Shown here piece after piece: positions 8,775 to 17,388 of a stretch of DNA of 64,000 nucleotides. Each line of letters opens with the position of its first letter. Positions within the stretch are counted from its first letter, which is position 1. The DNA comes from Lampropedia aestuarii. GTDB lineage: Bacteria; Pseudomonadota; Gammaproteobacteria; Burkholderiales; Burkholderiaceae_C. The translations under genes and the position numbers were made by a program. The notes below the pieces were generated by a model, which ran no database searches, was not told the DNA's origin, and was given only the letters and a program-made list of their open reading frames with translations. The stretch spans positions 62,001-126,000 of the forward strand of contig NZ_SSWX01000002.1 of NCBI RefSeq assembly GCF_004803635.1. Direction: 5' to 3'.

Positions 8775-9771
8775 GTTCGGTCTCCACATAGGGGTATGAC
8801 GCAGGCATATCCCAGGTTTGCTTGACCAAGGTGATTTGGCTGGTATTGCGTGGCAGGCCATAGAAGTCCGCGCCATGAAAGGCGGCAAAGCCCTCCAACT
8901 TATCCAGCGCGCCAGCATTGTCAAACGCCTCGGTGTACAGCTCGATCGCAGCAGCGGCTGTGTAGCAGCCTGCACAGCCGACAGCGGCTTCTTTCAGCAC
9001 TGCCGCATGCGGCGCGCTGTCCGTGCCCAAGAAGAAATGCGCACTGCCGGACGTCGCCGCTTCGACCAAGGCCAGACGGTGGGTCTCGCGCTTGAGCACC
9101 GGCAGGCAATAGTAATGCGGGCGCACACCACCCAAAAACAGCGCATTGCGGTTGTAGAGCAAATGGTGGGCGGTGATCGTCGCGCCCAGATACGCATCGG
9201 CCTGCGCAACGTACTGCGCCGCTTCTTTGGTGGTGATGTGCTCCATCACAATTTTCAGCTCGGGGAAATCGCGGCGCAGCGGAATCAGTTGCTGGTCAAT
9301 GAACACCGCTTCACGGTCAAACAGGTCAATGCTTTGGTCGGTCACTTCGCCGTGCATCAACAGCACCATGCCCACTTCCTGCATGGCTTGCAGGACTGGG
9401 TAAATATTGCGCATCGAAGTCACACCAGCATCGCTGTTGGTGGTCGCACCCGCTGGATACAGCTTGCACGCCACAACCCCTTGCGCCTTGGCAGCGCGAA
9501 TGGTCTCTGGCGTCATGCGGTCAGTCAGGTACAAGGTCATCAGCGGCTCAAACGCGGCGCCGGGAGCCACTTCTTGCAGCGTGCCCAGAATGCGCTCGCG
9601 GTATGCTTGTGCCAACGCGGCGTCGGTCACAGGCGGGCGCAGATTGGGCATGATGATTGCACGGGCAAACTGTGCCGCGGCATGCGCCACCGTGGTTTTG
9701 AGTGCATCGCCATCGCGCAGGTGGAGGTGCCAGTCATCGGGGCGAGTCAGTGTAATGGTCGTTGCCGTCAT
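8719..9771 (-). CDS. pyrC: Dihydroorotase PyrC
   Basis: Dihydroorotase cyclises carbamoyl aspartate to dihydroorotate in pyrimidine synthesis. The 350-residue type II enzyme shows the metal-binding H15-x-H17 ([10 protein letters not shown]), the carboxylated-lysine region [14 protein letters not shown], the histidine-containing MHGEVTD and EHITTKEAA segments, and the C-terminal GTDSAPH. Length is normal. It lies 76 bases downstream of ftsY on the same strand and may be cotranscribed with it. Its 3' end overlaps the convergent kinase gene. Confidence 0.96.
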   Translation of the reverse strand: MTATTITLTRPDDWHLHLRDGDALKTTVAHAAAQFARAIIMPNLRPPVTDAALAQAYRERILGTLQEVAPGAAFEPLMTLYLTDRMTPETIRAAKAQGVVACKLYPAGATTNSDAGVTSMRNIYPVLQAMQEVGMVLLMHGEVTDQSIDLFDREAVFIDQQLIPLRRDFPELKIVMEHITTKEAAQYVAQADAYLGATITAHHLLYNRNALFLGGVRPHYYCLPVLKRETHRLALVEAATSGSAHFFLGTDSAPHAAVLKEAAVGCAGCYTAAAAIELYTEAFDNAGALDKLEGFAAFHGADFYGLPRNTSQITLVKQTWDMPASYPYVETELKPLRGGEAMAWRLQASN

Positions 9772-9847
9772 AGGAAATAGGTCTTGTTCGTTCTAAAAAT
9801 GGCCAACAACGATGGCTTGTGACTGCCAACTATCGCTGGCGCAAGGA

Positions 9848-12196
9848 TTATCCAAGCAATGCCTGCGCAAATTCGCGTGCGTTGAAGGTTTGCAAATCTT
9901 CGAGCTTCTCGCCCACGCCAATAAAGTACACCGGAATCGGACGCTCTTGGGCAATCGCTGCCAGCACGCCGCCTTTGGCCGTACCGTCGAGCTTGGTGAC
10001 AACCAGGCCCGTCAGTTGCAGCGCATCATCAAAGGCCTTGACTTGACTCAAAGCGTTTTGCCCGGTGTTGCCATCAATCACCAGCAGCACCTCATGTGGC
10101 GCAGTGCCATCGGCCTTGGCAATCACACGTTTGATCTTCTTCAGCTCTTCCATCAAGTGCAGCTGGGTCGGCAAACGGCCTGCGGTATCAACCAGCACAA
10201 CGTCTTTGCCACGGGCTTTACCTGCGGTAACGGCATCAAAGCTCACCGCAGCTGGGTCGCCGCCTTCTTGCCCCACAATTTCTACCGTATTGCGTGTGGC
10301 CCATACGCCCAATTGCTCACGCGCGGCGGCGCGGAAGGTATCGGCCGCAGCCAGCAAAACCGAAGCATCGGCCTCAGCCAAATGGCGAGTGAGTTTGCCA
10401 ATCGACGTGGTTTTGCCAGCGCCGTTAACACCGGCGACCATGATCACAGTAGGCTCGTGTTCGCCAATCACCAGGCCTTTTTCCAAAGGCTGCAGCAACT
10501 CGGCAATCGCATCGGTGAGCAAGGCCTTGACCTGTGAAGGGTCCGTTGCCTTGGCGGCTTTGACGCGCTGGCGCAAGTCATCGAGCAGGAACATCGTCGC
10601 CTTCACGCCGGTATCGGCCATCAGCAACGCGGTCTCCAACTCTTCGTACAAGTCTTCGTCGATTTTGGTGCCGGTGAACACCGTGGAGATGCTGCTGCCG
10701 GTTTTGCGCAAACCCGCCTTGAGGCGCTCCATCCAGGATTTACGCTCAGGCACTGCGACCGGAGCTGGGGCGACAGACACCGCCACTGGCGCCGGCGCAA
10801 CTGGTGCTGGTGCTGGTGCTGGTGCTGGTGCTGGTGCTGGTGCTGGTGCTGGTGCTGGTGCTGGTGCTGGTGCTGGTGCTGGTGCTGGTGCTGGTGCTGG
10901 TGCTGGTGCTGGTGCTGGTGCTGGTGCTGGTGCTGGTGCTGGTGCTGGTGCTGGTGCTGGTGCTGGTGCTGGTGCTGGTGCTGGTGCTGGTGCTGGTGCT
11001 GGTGCTGGTGCTGGTGCTGGTGCTGGTGCTGGTGCTGGTGCTGGTGCTGGTGCTGGTGCTGGTGCTGGTGCTGGTGCTGGTGCTGGTGCTGGTGCTGGTG
11101 CTGGTGCTGGTGCTGGTGCTGGTGCTGGTGCTGGTGCTGGTGCTGGTGCTGGTGCTGGTGCTGGTGCTGGTGCTGGTGCTGGTGCTGGTGCTGGTGCTGG
11201 TGCTGGTGCTGGTGCTGGTGCTGGTGCTGGTGCTGGTGCTGGTGCTGGTGCTGGTGCTGGTGCTGGTGCTGGTGCTGGTGCTGGTGCTGGTGCTGGTGCT
11301 GGTGCTGGTGCTGGTGCTGGTGCTGGTGCTGGTGCTGGTGCTGGTGCTGGTGCTGGTGCTGGTGCTGGTGCTGGTGCTGGTGCTGGTGCTGGTGCTGGTG
11401 CTGGTGCTGGTGTGGGTGATTCCGGCACGGTTGGCGCTGGCGCTGGTGAAGCTTGCACAACAACAGGCACTGTGGCAGCAAGAGGTGCAGCAGCTTCAAC
11501 TGGTGTCGCAGCAGGTGCGCTGTTTGGCTGCTCCAGTGGGGCAGTCTGTACTGCTGGTTCAGCCGCAGGAATTGCAGCTGCTGGTACCGGCGGTGCGATG
11601 CGGTCTGTTGCTGACTCAGTAATCCATTCAACAGTCGCGTCAAGCACCTCTTCTGCTTGGTTCGCAGCACGAGCCTCCAGCACAGCAGGGGCATCGCCGG
11701 GTTGGTCAACCAATGCGACCGCCACACTGTCTGTGAGAGCCGTTGGTGGCGCTGGCTCAGCAACGGCTGGTTGCGGCGCAGGCGACTCCGGTTGCTCAAC
11801 CGGCAGTTCTTGCGCAAGCGCAGCGGGGAGCGCATCCGGCACAACAGGCGCAGGCGGGCTCTGCAGTGGGGCCTCAGGCGCCTGCACTGCCGCTTGCGCT
11901 TGCTGCACAAACGGATTGTTGTTGGCTTCTGAGGCGTTTGCCTGTGCATTTGCAGCGCCAGCCGGTGCATCGGTTTCTTTGCTTGTAAATGATTTGCGCA
12001 ACCACCCCATCATGCCCTTGGACTGGCTGGCGGCCTCTGCCGCCGCAGGCTCTGGTACGGGCGCAGCGGCAGGGGCTAGCGCCGCGTTGGAAACGTCCGA
12101 ACTGCTGGCAGCCGATGCAACTTCTTGCGATACTTGTGACTCTGAGCTGTCGGGCGCAGGTGCTGGTGAGGATTTTTTCTTGAAAAAACTGAACAT
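9848..12196 (-). CDS. ftsY: Signal recognition particle receptor FtsY with a giant Ala-Pro repeat
   Basis: FtsY is the SRP receptor GTPase that delivers nascent membrane proteins to SecYEG. The 782-residue product starts at the ATG at 12196 with MFSFFKKKSS, matching the family; an upstream extension is unlikely. Residues 1-260 are an acidic, Ala/Pro-rich region, and residues about 262-465 are a perfect Ala-Pro dipeptide run. The NG domain follows from about 480 with G1 GVNGAGKTTSIGKL, DTFRAAAREQL, DTAGRLPTQ and TKLDGTAKGG. All GTPase motifs are intact, so it should work. The long spacer between membrane-targeting and GTPase regions is the oddity. Confidence 0.96.
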   Translation of the reverse strand: MFSFFKKKSSPAPAPDSSESQVSQEVASAASSSDVSNAALAPAAAPVPEPAAAEAASQSKGMMGWLRKSFTSKETDAPAGAANAQANASEANNNPFVQQAQAAVQAPEAPLQSPPAPVVPDALPAALAQELPVEQPESPAPQPAVAEPAPPTALTDSVAVALVDQPGDAPAVLEARAANQAEEVLDATVEWITESATDRIAPPVPAAAIPAAEPAVQTAPLEQPNSAPAATPVEAAAPLAATVPVVVQASPAPAPTVPESPTPAPAPAPAPAPAPAPAPAPAPAPAPAPAPAPAPAPAPAPAPAPAPAPAPAPAPAPAPAPAPAPAPAPAPAPAPAPAPAPAPAPAPAPAPAPAPAPAPAPAPAPAPAPAPAPAPAPAPAPAPAPAPAPAPAPAPAPAPAPAPAPAPAPAPAPAPAPAPAPAPAPAPAPAPAPAPAPAPAPAPAPAPAPAPAPAPAPAPAPAPAPVAPAPVAVSVAPAPVAVPERKSWMERLKAGLRKTGSSISTVFTGTKIDEDLYEELETALLMADTGVKATMFLLDDLRQRVKAAKATDPSQVKALLTDAIAELLQPLEKGLVIGEHEPTVIMVAGVNGAGKTTSIGKLTRHLAEADASVLLAAADTFRAAAREQLGVWATRNTVEIVGQEGGDPAAVSFDAVTAGKARGKDVVLVDTAGRLPTQLHLMEELKKIKRVIAKADGTAPHEVLLVIDGNTGQNALSQVKAFDDALQLTGLVVTKLDGTAKGGVLAAIAQERPIPVYFIGVGEKLEDLQTFNAREFAQALLG
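10801..11412. repeat. Perfect hexanucleotide tract, 102 copies of CTGGTG, inside ftsY
   Basis: By direct reading, the + strand repeats ctggtg without interruption from 10801 to 11412 (612 bases). On the ftsY strand this encodes alternating Ala-Pro. Flanking codons continue a less regular Ala/Pro-rich region on the N-terminal side. Because the unit is six bases, gain or loss of units keeps frame and changes only linker length. The copy number in an assembly may be inexact. Confidence 0.97.
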
Positions 12197-12344
12197 AATG
12201 CTTGGCGTACCGATTGAATGCGGAGCCTCTTTCGCCCTCTCATCAAAGAGTGCGTGTGCTGCGCGCCATGGCTGGGTTTTGCCCATGGCACCATAGGCAC
12301 ACATGGAAAACGCCGATTGGCGTCATAAAAACAGGGTCAATTGT

Positions 12345-13844
12345 ATGAAACGTTTGAGCGTATTGAGTGGATGTCTGCTGGCAGCCAGTGCCTTCATGGC
12401 CGGCTGTGCAGCCACCGCCCCCCATAACGAGGCGCCAGCGCCTGCCAAAGCCGCCTCTGCAAACCAGACACCCGCCGCTGGCGAAGTCCAAGTGCTGCAA
12501 GAAACGTCCACACTCGCGCATTATCGACTACCCAACGGCTTAGAGGTCATTGTCAAGCCCGATCACCGCGCGCCAACAGCCATTAATATGCTGTGGGTAC
12601 GCACCGGCTCGATCGACGAGGTCGATGGCACTTCGGGCATTGCACACATTCTCGAACACATGATGTTCAAAGGCAGCGAGCAACTCGCACCCGGCGAATT
12701 CTCGCGCAAAGTCGCAGAACTCGGTGGCCAGGACAATGCCTTTACCAACCGCGACTACACCGGCTACTACCAGCAAGTACCATCCGACCAGCTGGATGCG
12801 GTGATGGCTCTGGAAGCGGATCGTTTCCTGCACAACCAGTGGCCTGACGAAGAATTCGAGCGCGAGCTGGAGGTCATCAAGGAAGAGCGCCGCATGCGCA
12901 CCGATGACCAGCCACGGGCCAAGCTGTTTGAGCAGTTGATGGCTACCGCCTACACCGCCTCGCAGGAGCGCCGCCCAGTCATTGGCTGGATGAGCGATCT
13001 CAACCAGGTCACCCCCAATGACGCACGCGCTTTTTACAAGCAATGGTACGCACCGAACAACGCAGCTGTGGTGGTGGTGGGCAATGTCGAGCCACGCGAA
13101 GTACTGGCCATGGCGCAAAAACACTATGGCAGTGCGCCAGCAGTCGAGTTGCCTGCACGCAAACTGACGCAAGAGCCCGCCCAAGAAGGTCCACGCCGCC
13201 TGGTACTGCGTGATCGGGCTGAGCAACCGGTCATCGTGATGGCCTACAAGACCCCGTCCCTGACCAACTTGCAACAGCCTACCGCCGAAGACCGCGAAGC
13301 CTTGGCTTTGATGGTCTTAGCCCAGGTACTCAGTGGCTATGACGGTGCGCGTTTGGATCGCGCACTCACACGCGGGCCTCACCGCATCGCCGACAGTGCC
13401 GATGCAGGCACCAGCTATGGCGTGCGCACCGGCAATGGCTTGTTTTTCCTCAGCGGCATCCCTGCTGACGGCCAATCGAATGCGGCCTTGGAAAAAGGTC
13501 TGCGCGCAGCCGTTCAAGCCGTGGCTGACCAAGGCATTACCGACAAAGAGCTGCAACGCGTGATCACGCAATGGTCGGCCTCGACCATCTATGCGCAAGA
13601 CTCGATGATGTCCCAAGCCACCGAACTGGGCAGCAACTGGATTGATGCGTTGCCGCTGAATGCAACCGAGCGCACCATTGAGCTGATGCGCGAGGTCACA
13701 CCTGCACAAGTGCAAGCCGTGGCCAAGAAATACTTCGGTGATAACGCCCTGACCGTGGCCGAACTCCTACCCGCTGCGCCCGACGCCCAAACCTCTCAAC
13801 ACCGTGCCAGCCGCAGCGCTGCTCCTGCTGGAGATGTGCAATGA
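12345..13844 (+). CDS. M16-family zinc peptidase, catalytic partner, lipoprotein
   Basis: A 499-residue pitrilysin/insulinase-type peptidase. The ATG at 12345 gives a lipoprotein signal ending in AFMAGC (Cys21), so it is probably a periplasmic lipoprotein. The inverted zinc motif H101-I-L-E104-H105 and the downstream ELEVIKEERR supply metal ligands. It overlaps the next M16 gene by four bases (ATGA), the usual two-gene arrangement of one catalytic and one non-catalytic half. It is divergent from ftsY across 148 bases. Confidence 0.92.
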   Translation: MKRLSVLSGCLLAASAFMAGCAATAPHNEAPAPAKAASANQTPAAGEVQVLQETSTLAHYRLPNGLEVIVKPDHRAPTAINMLWVRTGSIDEVDGTSGIAHILEHMMFKGSEQLAPGEFSRKVAELGGQDNAFTNRDYTGYYQQVPSDQLDAVMALEADRFLHNQWPDEEFERELEVIKEERRMRTDDQPRAKLFEQLMATAYTASQERRPVIGWMSDLNQVTPNDARAFYKQWYAPNNAAVVVVGNVEPREVLAMAQKHYGSAPAVELPARKLTQEPAQEGPRRLVLRDRAEQPVIVMAYKTPSLTNLQQPTAEDREALALMVLAQVLSGYDGARLDRALTRGPHRIADSADAGTSYGVRTGNGLFFLSGIPADGQSNAALEKGLRAAVQAVADQGITDKELQRVITQWSASTIYAQDSMMSQATELGSNWIDALPLNATERTIELMREVTPAQVQAVAKKYFGDNALTVAELLPAAPDAQTSQHRASRSAAPAGDVQ

Positions 13845-15235
13845 ATACCCTCACGCCCTCTTTTACATCATCCGTAGCCCAGTCGCGCACCACGCGTCTG
13901 GTGGTCAAGCTATGCGCGATAGCCGCACTCAGCACTCCACTGTGGAGCCAAGCCGAGACCAAAGGCTTGCTGCCGATTACGCATTGGCAACAAGCCAACG
14001 GTGCGCAAATCTGGCTGGTCCAAAGCGACAGCTTGCCAATGGTCGACGTGCAAATCGACTTTGATGGTGGCCAGCGCCGCAACCCCGCCAATCAGATCGG
14101 GCTGGCATCGGCCACCGCCAGCATGCTGGGCAAAGGAGTGAAAGCCGCGCATGGCAGGCCAGCGCTGAACGAAGACCAATTGGGCGAGGCCTGGGCCGAT
14201 CTGGGCGCGTCGTTTGGCGCCAGCGCCAGCAGCGACCGCTTCACCTTCAGATTGCGCAGCCTGACTGACAGCAAGCTGCTGCCCCAGGCCACCGCCTTGG
14301 CCGCGCAACAAATCGGTCAGCCCGCCTGGCCTGCTCCAGTCTGGGAGCGCGAGCGTGCGCAATGGAGTGCGGCGATCCGCGAAGCACAAACTCGGCCCGG
14401 CACCATTGCCAATGACAGCTTTGCTAAAGCCGTCTACGGCAACCACCCTTACGGCTACATCACGACGCCGCAATCGCTGCAGAACATGGATACCAAGGCC
14501 ATGCAAGCGTTTTATGCGCAGCATGTGCAACCCTGCAGGGCCAAAGCGACTGTCGTTGGCAATGTCAACAAAGCCCAAGCAGATCAATTGGTAAGCGCCT
14601 TGCTGGCCGACTTGCCCGCCGACAGCCAGTGCGCCAGTCTGCCCAGTGTTGCGGAAGTGGCGCCATTGACTAAGGCCACTGAGCAACGCATTCCGTTTGC
14701 ATCTGAGCAAGCGCAGGTCTTGATAGGCCAGCCCGGCATCAAGCGCGATGACCCAGACTTTCTAACCTTGCTGGTGGCCAACCACATCTTGGGTGGCAGC
14801 GGCTTTGGTTCACGCCTGATGGAAGAAGTGCGCGAAAAACGCGGCTTGGTGTATGGCGTTTACAGCGGCTTTAGCCCTGGCAACCATGCAGGCGCCTTCA
14901 CGATTGGTTTGCAAACCCGCGCCGATCAAGCTGAAGAGGCGGCGCAACTGGTGCATGAAATCGTCGCCGATTTTGTCGCCAATGGCCCGACCGAGAAAGA
15001 GCTGCAAGATGCCAAAGCCAACCTGATTGGCGGTTTTGCGCTGCGCATTGACAGCAATGAAAAGCTGCTGGGCAATGTGGCCAATATCGCCTGGAACGAC
15101 TTGCCGCTGGATTACCTCAATACCTGGAGCGACAAGGTCCAGGCCATCACGGTTGAGGACATTCGCACGGCCCTGAAAAAACACCTGCAGCCAGAAGCCA
15201 TGGTCACGGTCGTGGTCGGGGGAGCGGCATCTTGA
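13841..15235 (+). CDS. M16-family peptidase-like partner without the zinc motif
   Basis: A 464-residue M16 homologue with an N-terminal signal peptide, with likely cleavage after WSQA near residue 38. At the expected place of HxxEH the sequence reads TASMLGKGVKAAHG, so the zinc site is absent. The substrate-binding motif REKRGLVYGVYSGF is kept. In two-gene bacterial M16 systems this subunit completes the active chamber of the HxxEH partner. It is coupled to the upstream gene by ATGA overlap and to rsmD by a TTGA overlap. Confidence 0.92.
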   Translation: MNTLTPSFTSSVAQSRTTRLVVKLCAIAALSTPLWSQAETKGLLPITHWQQANGAQIWLVQSDSLPMVDVQIDFDGGQRRNPANQIGLASATASMLGKGVKAAHGRPALNEDQLGEAWADLGASFGASASSDRFTFRLRSLTDSKLLPQATALAAQQIGQPAWPAPVWERERAQWSAAIREAQTRPGTIANDSFAKAVYGNHPYGYITTPQSLQNMDTKAMQAFYAQHVQPCRAKATVVGNVNKAQADQLVSALLADLPADSQCASLPSVAEVAPLTKATEQRIPFASEQAQVLIGQPGIKRDDPDFLTLLVANHILGGSGFGSRLMEEVREKRGLVYGVYSGFSPGNHAGAFTIGLQTRADQAEEAAQLVHEIVADFVANGPTEKELQDAKANLIGGFALRIDSNEKLLGNVANIAWNDLPLDYLNTWSDKVQAITVEDIRTALKKHLQPEAMVTVVVGGAAS

Positions 15236-15876
15236 GCAAGCCAGTGCCTCTTTCCGCCCGCCATCCGCAGCCTGCGCCTGCCAGCCTGCGCGCCCCGGTA
15301 GCGGGCAAAACCGCAGGCGGCAGCGGCCGTGTGCGCATCATTGGCGGACAGTGGCGCCGCACGGTCTTACCGGTAGCCAATAAACCGGGCTTGCGCCCCA
15401 CACCCGACCGCGTGCGCGAGACGCTGTTCAACTGGCTGGGCCAAGACCTCAGCGGCCTGTTTTGCCTCGATGTCTTTGCCGGCAGTGGTGCATTGGGCTT
15501 TGAGGCCGCCTCACGCAATGCCGCGCAGGTCACGCTGGTCGAGCTGGACCGCCAGGTAATCAGCCAGTTGCAGGCCAATGCCCAGAAGCTACAAGCCAGC
15601 AACATGCACATTCAGCGCGGCGATGGCCTGCTGGCCTTGCAACACCCCCCGCAAGCGGGCTGCGGCTGGGATGTGATTTTCATTGACCCCCCCTATGCCG
15701 CGCAACTAGAGCTCCCAGCACTGAAAGCCGCCTTGGGCAGGCTCAGCCCCGAAGGCATGGTCTACCTTGAAAGTGTCCAGGCTTGGTCCGAAGAGCGTTT
15801 GGCCGAGCTCGGCTGGCAGCGCCGCCACTACCTCAAAGCAGGCGCTGTACATGCGCACGTGTTGCTGCAACTCTAA
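15232..15876 (+). CDS. rsmD: 16S rRNA (guanine966-N2)-methyltransferase RsmD
   Basis: RsmD methylates G966 of 16S rRNA in the assembled small subunit. The 214-residue protein starts at a TTG overlapping the previous stop (TTGA), with ggggag just upstream. The N-terminal 35 residues are a Pro/Ala-rich extension before the family opening RVRIIGGQWRR. The SAM-binding motif DVFAGSGALGFEAASR and the catalytic IFIDPPYA are clear. The TAA stop is the first codon of a variant of the dispersed repeat. Confidence 0.94.
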   Translation: MSKPVPLSARHPQPAPASLRAPVAGKTAGGSGRVRIIGGQWRRTVLPVANKPGLRPTPDRVRETLFNWLGQDLSGLFCLDVFAGSGALGFEAASRNAAQVTLVELDRQVISQLQANAQKLQASNMHIQRGDGLLALQHPPQAGCGWDVIFIDPPYAAQLELPALKAALGRLSPEGMVYLESVQAWSEERLAELGWQRRHYLKAGAVHAHVLLQL

Positions 15877-15890
15877 GAACGTGTTCAAGA
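15874..15890 (+). repeat. Divergent dispersed-repeat copy at the rsmD stop
   Basis: taagaacgtgttcaaga starts exactly at the rsmD TAA and differs from the core TAAGAGCCTGTTCAAA at a few positions. It is the weakest member of the family and could be chance. Confidence 0.4.
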
Positions 15891-15966
15891 TGCGCGCGTC
15901 TGTGACACCCAAGCGCGCCCGCAGCGTGCGCAGCGCGCCCCCCCCTTCTCTTAGTCCCACTAGCCG

Positions 15967-17064
15967 ATGCCGAACCCGCTTTTGCACAAACCGCCCAGCA
16001 CCCAGCATCGCCGGGTGCTGGCCCTCTTCGCCACCGGTGGCACTATTGCAGGCATTGCCCAAGACACGCAAAGCCACGTGCAGTACCAAGCGGCGGCTTT
16101 GCCTGTCACGGCCTTGCTCGACGCAGTGCCCGCACTGCAGCATTTGCCCGCTGAGATTCGTGCAGAACAACTGCTTGCCAAAGACAGCAAAGACCTGGAT
16201 CCCGAGGATTGGCTGCGGATCGCACAAGCGGTTGATCAAGCCTTGCTAGAGCCAGACGTCGCAGGTGTCGTCATCACGCACGGCACGGATACCTTGGAAG
16301 AGACGGCCTGGTTCCTGCACCGCACGCTCAGGCCCTCGCGCAAACCAGTGGTGCTGGTCAGCGCCATGCGACCGGCCACCGCATTGGGTGCCGACGGGCC
16401 GCAAAACCTCTTGGATGCCTGCTGCGTGGCCTTGTCCCAAGTGACTGGCGTCGTCTGTGTTGCAGCAGGTGAAGTGCACCGCGCAGAGACCGTGCAAAAA
16501 CTACAGCCCTATCGCATTCCGGCATTTGGCTCTGGCGAATGCGGCCCCATGGCCTGGGTGGAAGAAGGCCGGATCGCCTGGCCTGCATACACGGCAGGTG
16601 CCATACACAACTCGGCAACAGACACGACAGTAGGCGCCACAAGCAACGACACCGCTGACAGCCTGGTGTCGCGCGGGCGATACCACAGCTTGCTGAACCC
16701 AGGCCTGCAAACACCACCACCAGCAGTGGCCTGGATCACCAGCCATGCAGGCTTTGATGCCAGACTGGTAAAGGCACTGCAAGCGGCCGGCTTCGCCGGT
16801 GTTGTGGTCGCAGGCACAGGCAATGCCAGCCTGCACCATGCCCTGGAAACCGCCTTAGATGCCGTGGCAGCCTCAGGCATGGCCACAGCCATTACCAGCC
16901 GCTGCGCACAAGGACATATTGTGGTCCCCTCCCCTGCACCATCACGCCACCGCCATTGGGCTTTACCGGCCGCAAAAGCTCGCATTGAATTGTTAATGGA
17001 ACTTTGGCTGCGCAATGCGACTCAACACACGGCCGGCCCCGCATTGGCTTACAATAACTGTTGA
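15967..17064 (+). CDS. Asparaginase
   Basis: An asparaginase/glutaminase-family amidohydrolase of 365 residues that hydrolyses L-asparagine to aspartate and ammonia. The two catalytic threonine motifs are present: LFATGGTIAG near residue 20-30 and VVITHGTDTLEETA near residue 100. No clear signal peptide is seen, which favours a cytoplasmic enzyme. The type (I, II or another amidohydrolase specificity) cannot be settled from sequence reading. It follows rsmD by 90 bases on the same strand. Confidence 0.88.
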   Translation: MPNPLLHKPPSTQHRRVLALFATGGTIAGIAQDTQSHVQYQAAALPVTALLDAVPALQHLPAEIRAEQLLAKDSKDLDPEDWLRIAQAVDQALLEPDVAGVVITHGTDTLEETAWFLHRTLRPSRKPVVLVSAMRPATALGADGPQNLLDACCVALSQVTGVVCVAAGEVHRAETVQKLQPYRIPAFGSGECGPMAWVEEGRIAWPAYTAGAIHNSATDTTVGATSNDTADSLVSRGRYHSLLNPGLQTPPPAVAWITSHAGFDARLVKALQAAGFAGVVVAGTGNASLHHALETALDAVAASGMATAITSRCAQGHIVVPSPAPSRHRHWALPAAKARIELLMELWLRNATQHTAGPALAYNNC

Positions 17065-17388
17065 ATATTTACATTTTGAATCCAATTGCCGATTTGGCCG
17101 TGACGTTTTTGTTCTTCGAACTGAACCAATCCTCCCTATGATGGGCGAATTGAAATGGGTCAAATACCACAGCAGATAGGGCCGACTGCTTGTATGTCAA
17201 ATTAATGACTTGCCTCTGGGAGAGAATACGGGCTTGAGCAGCCTTTAAACCACTGTTTTGAATCGATTGCAGCATCGGGCCACTGATCTGCGCATGATGG
17301 CTTACAGTGGCTAACAACGTATCCAAACACGCGCGGGTTTGACCCGTACACTGCTATTAGTTTATTAACGCACCTCCATTGCATCACT
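17065..17388. other. 324-base gap upstream of the type II secretion operon
   Basis: The stretch is richer in A+T than its neighbours. An 85-codon open frame on the minus strand (17069-17326) has no recognisable domain and no good ribosome binding site, so it is not called. The right end holds the proposed promoter for the secretion operon. Confidence 0.55.
17339..17367 (+). promoter_or_regulatory. Candidate sigma-70 promoter of the type II secretion operon
   Basis: TTGACC (17339-17344) and TTATTA (17362-17367) are separated by 17 bases, about 22 bases before the gspE GTG. The -35 box matches well and the -10 moderately. The leader would be only about 15 bases. Confidence 0.4.

Noticed and set aside
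8818-9780. 320-codon frame antisense to pyrC
   Set aside because: It lies wholly over a clear dihydroorotase and has no family features.
10801-11412. CRISPR-like array
   Set aside because: The repeats are contiguous hexamers with no spacers.
10065-12296. A 743-codon Gly-Ala-rich frame, a Leu-Val repeat frame and a His-Gln repeat frame over ftsY
   Set aside because: All are shadows created by the ctggtg hexamer, which is open in every reading; only the FtsY frame has a conserved GTPase domain and a family-like start.
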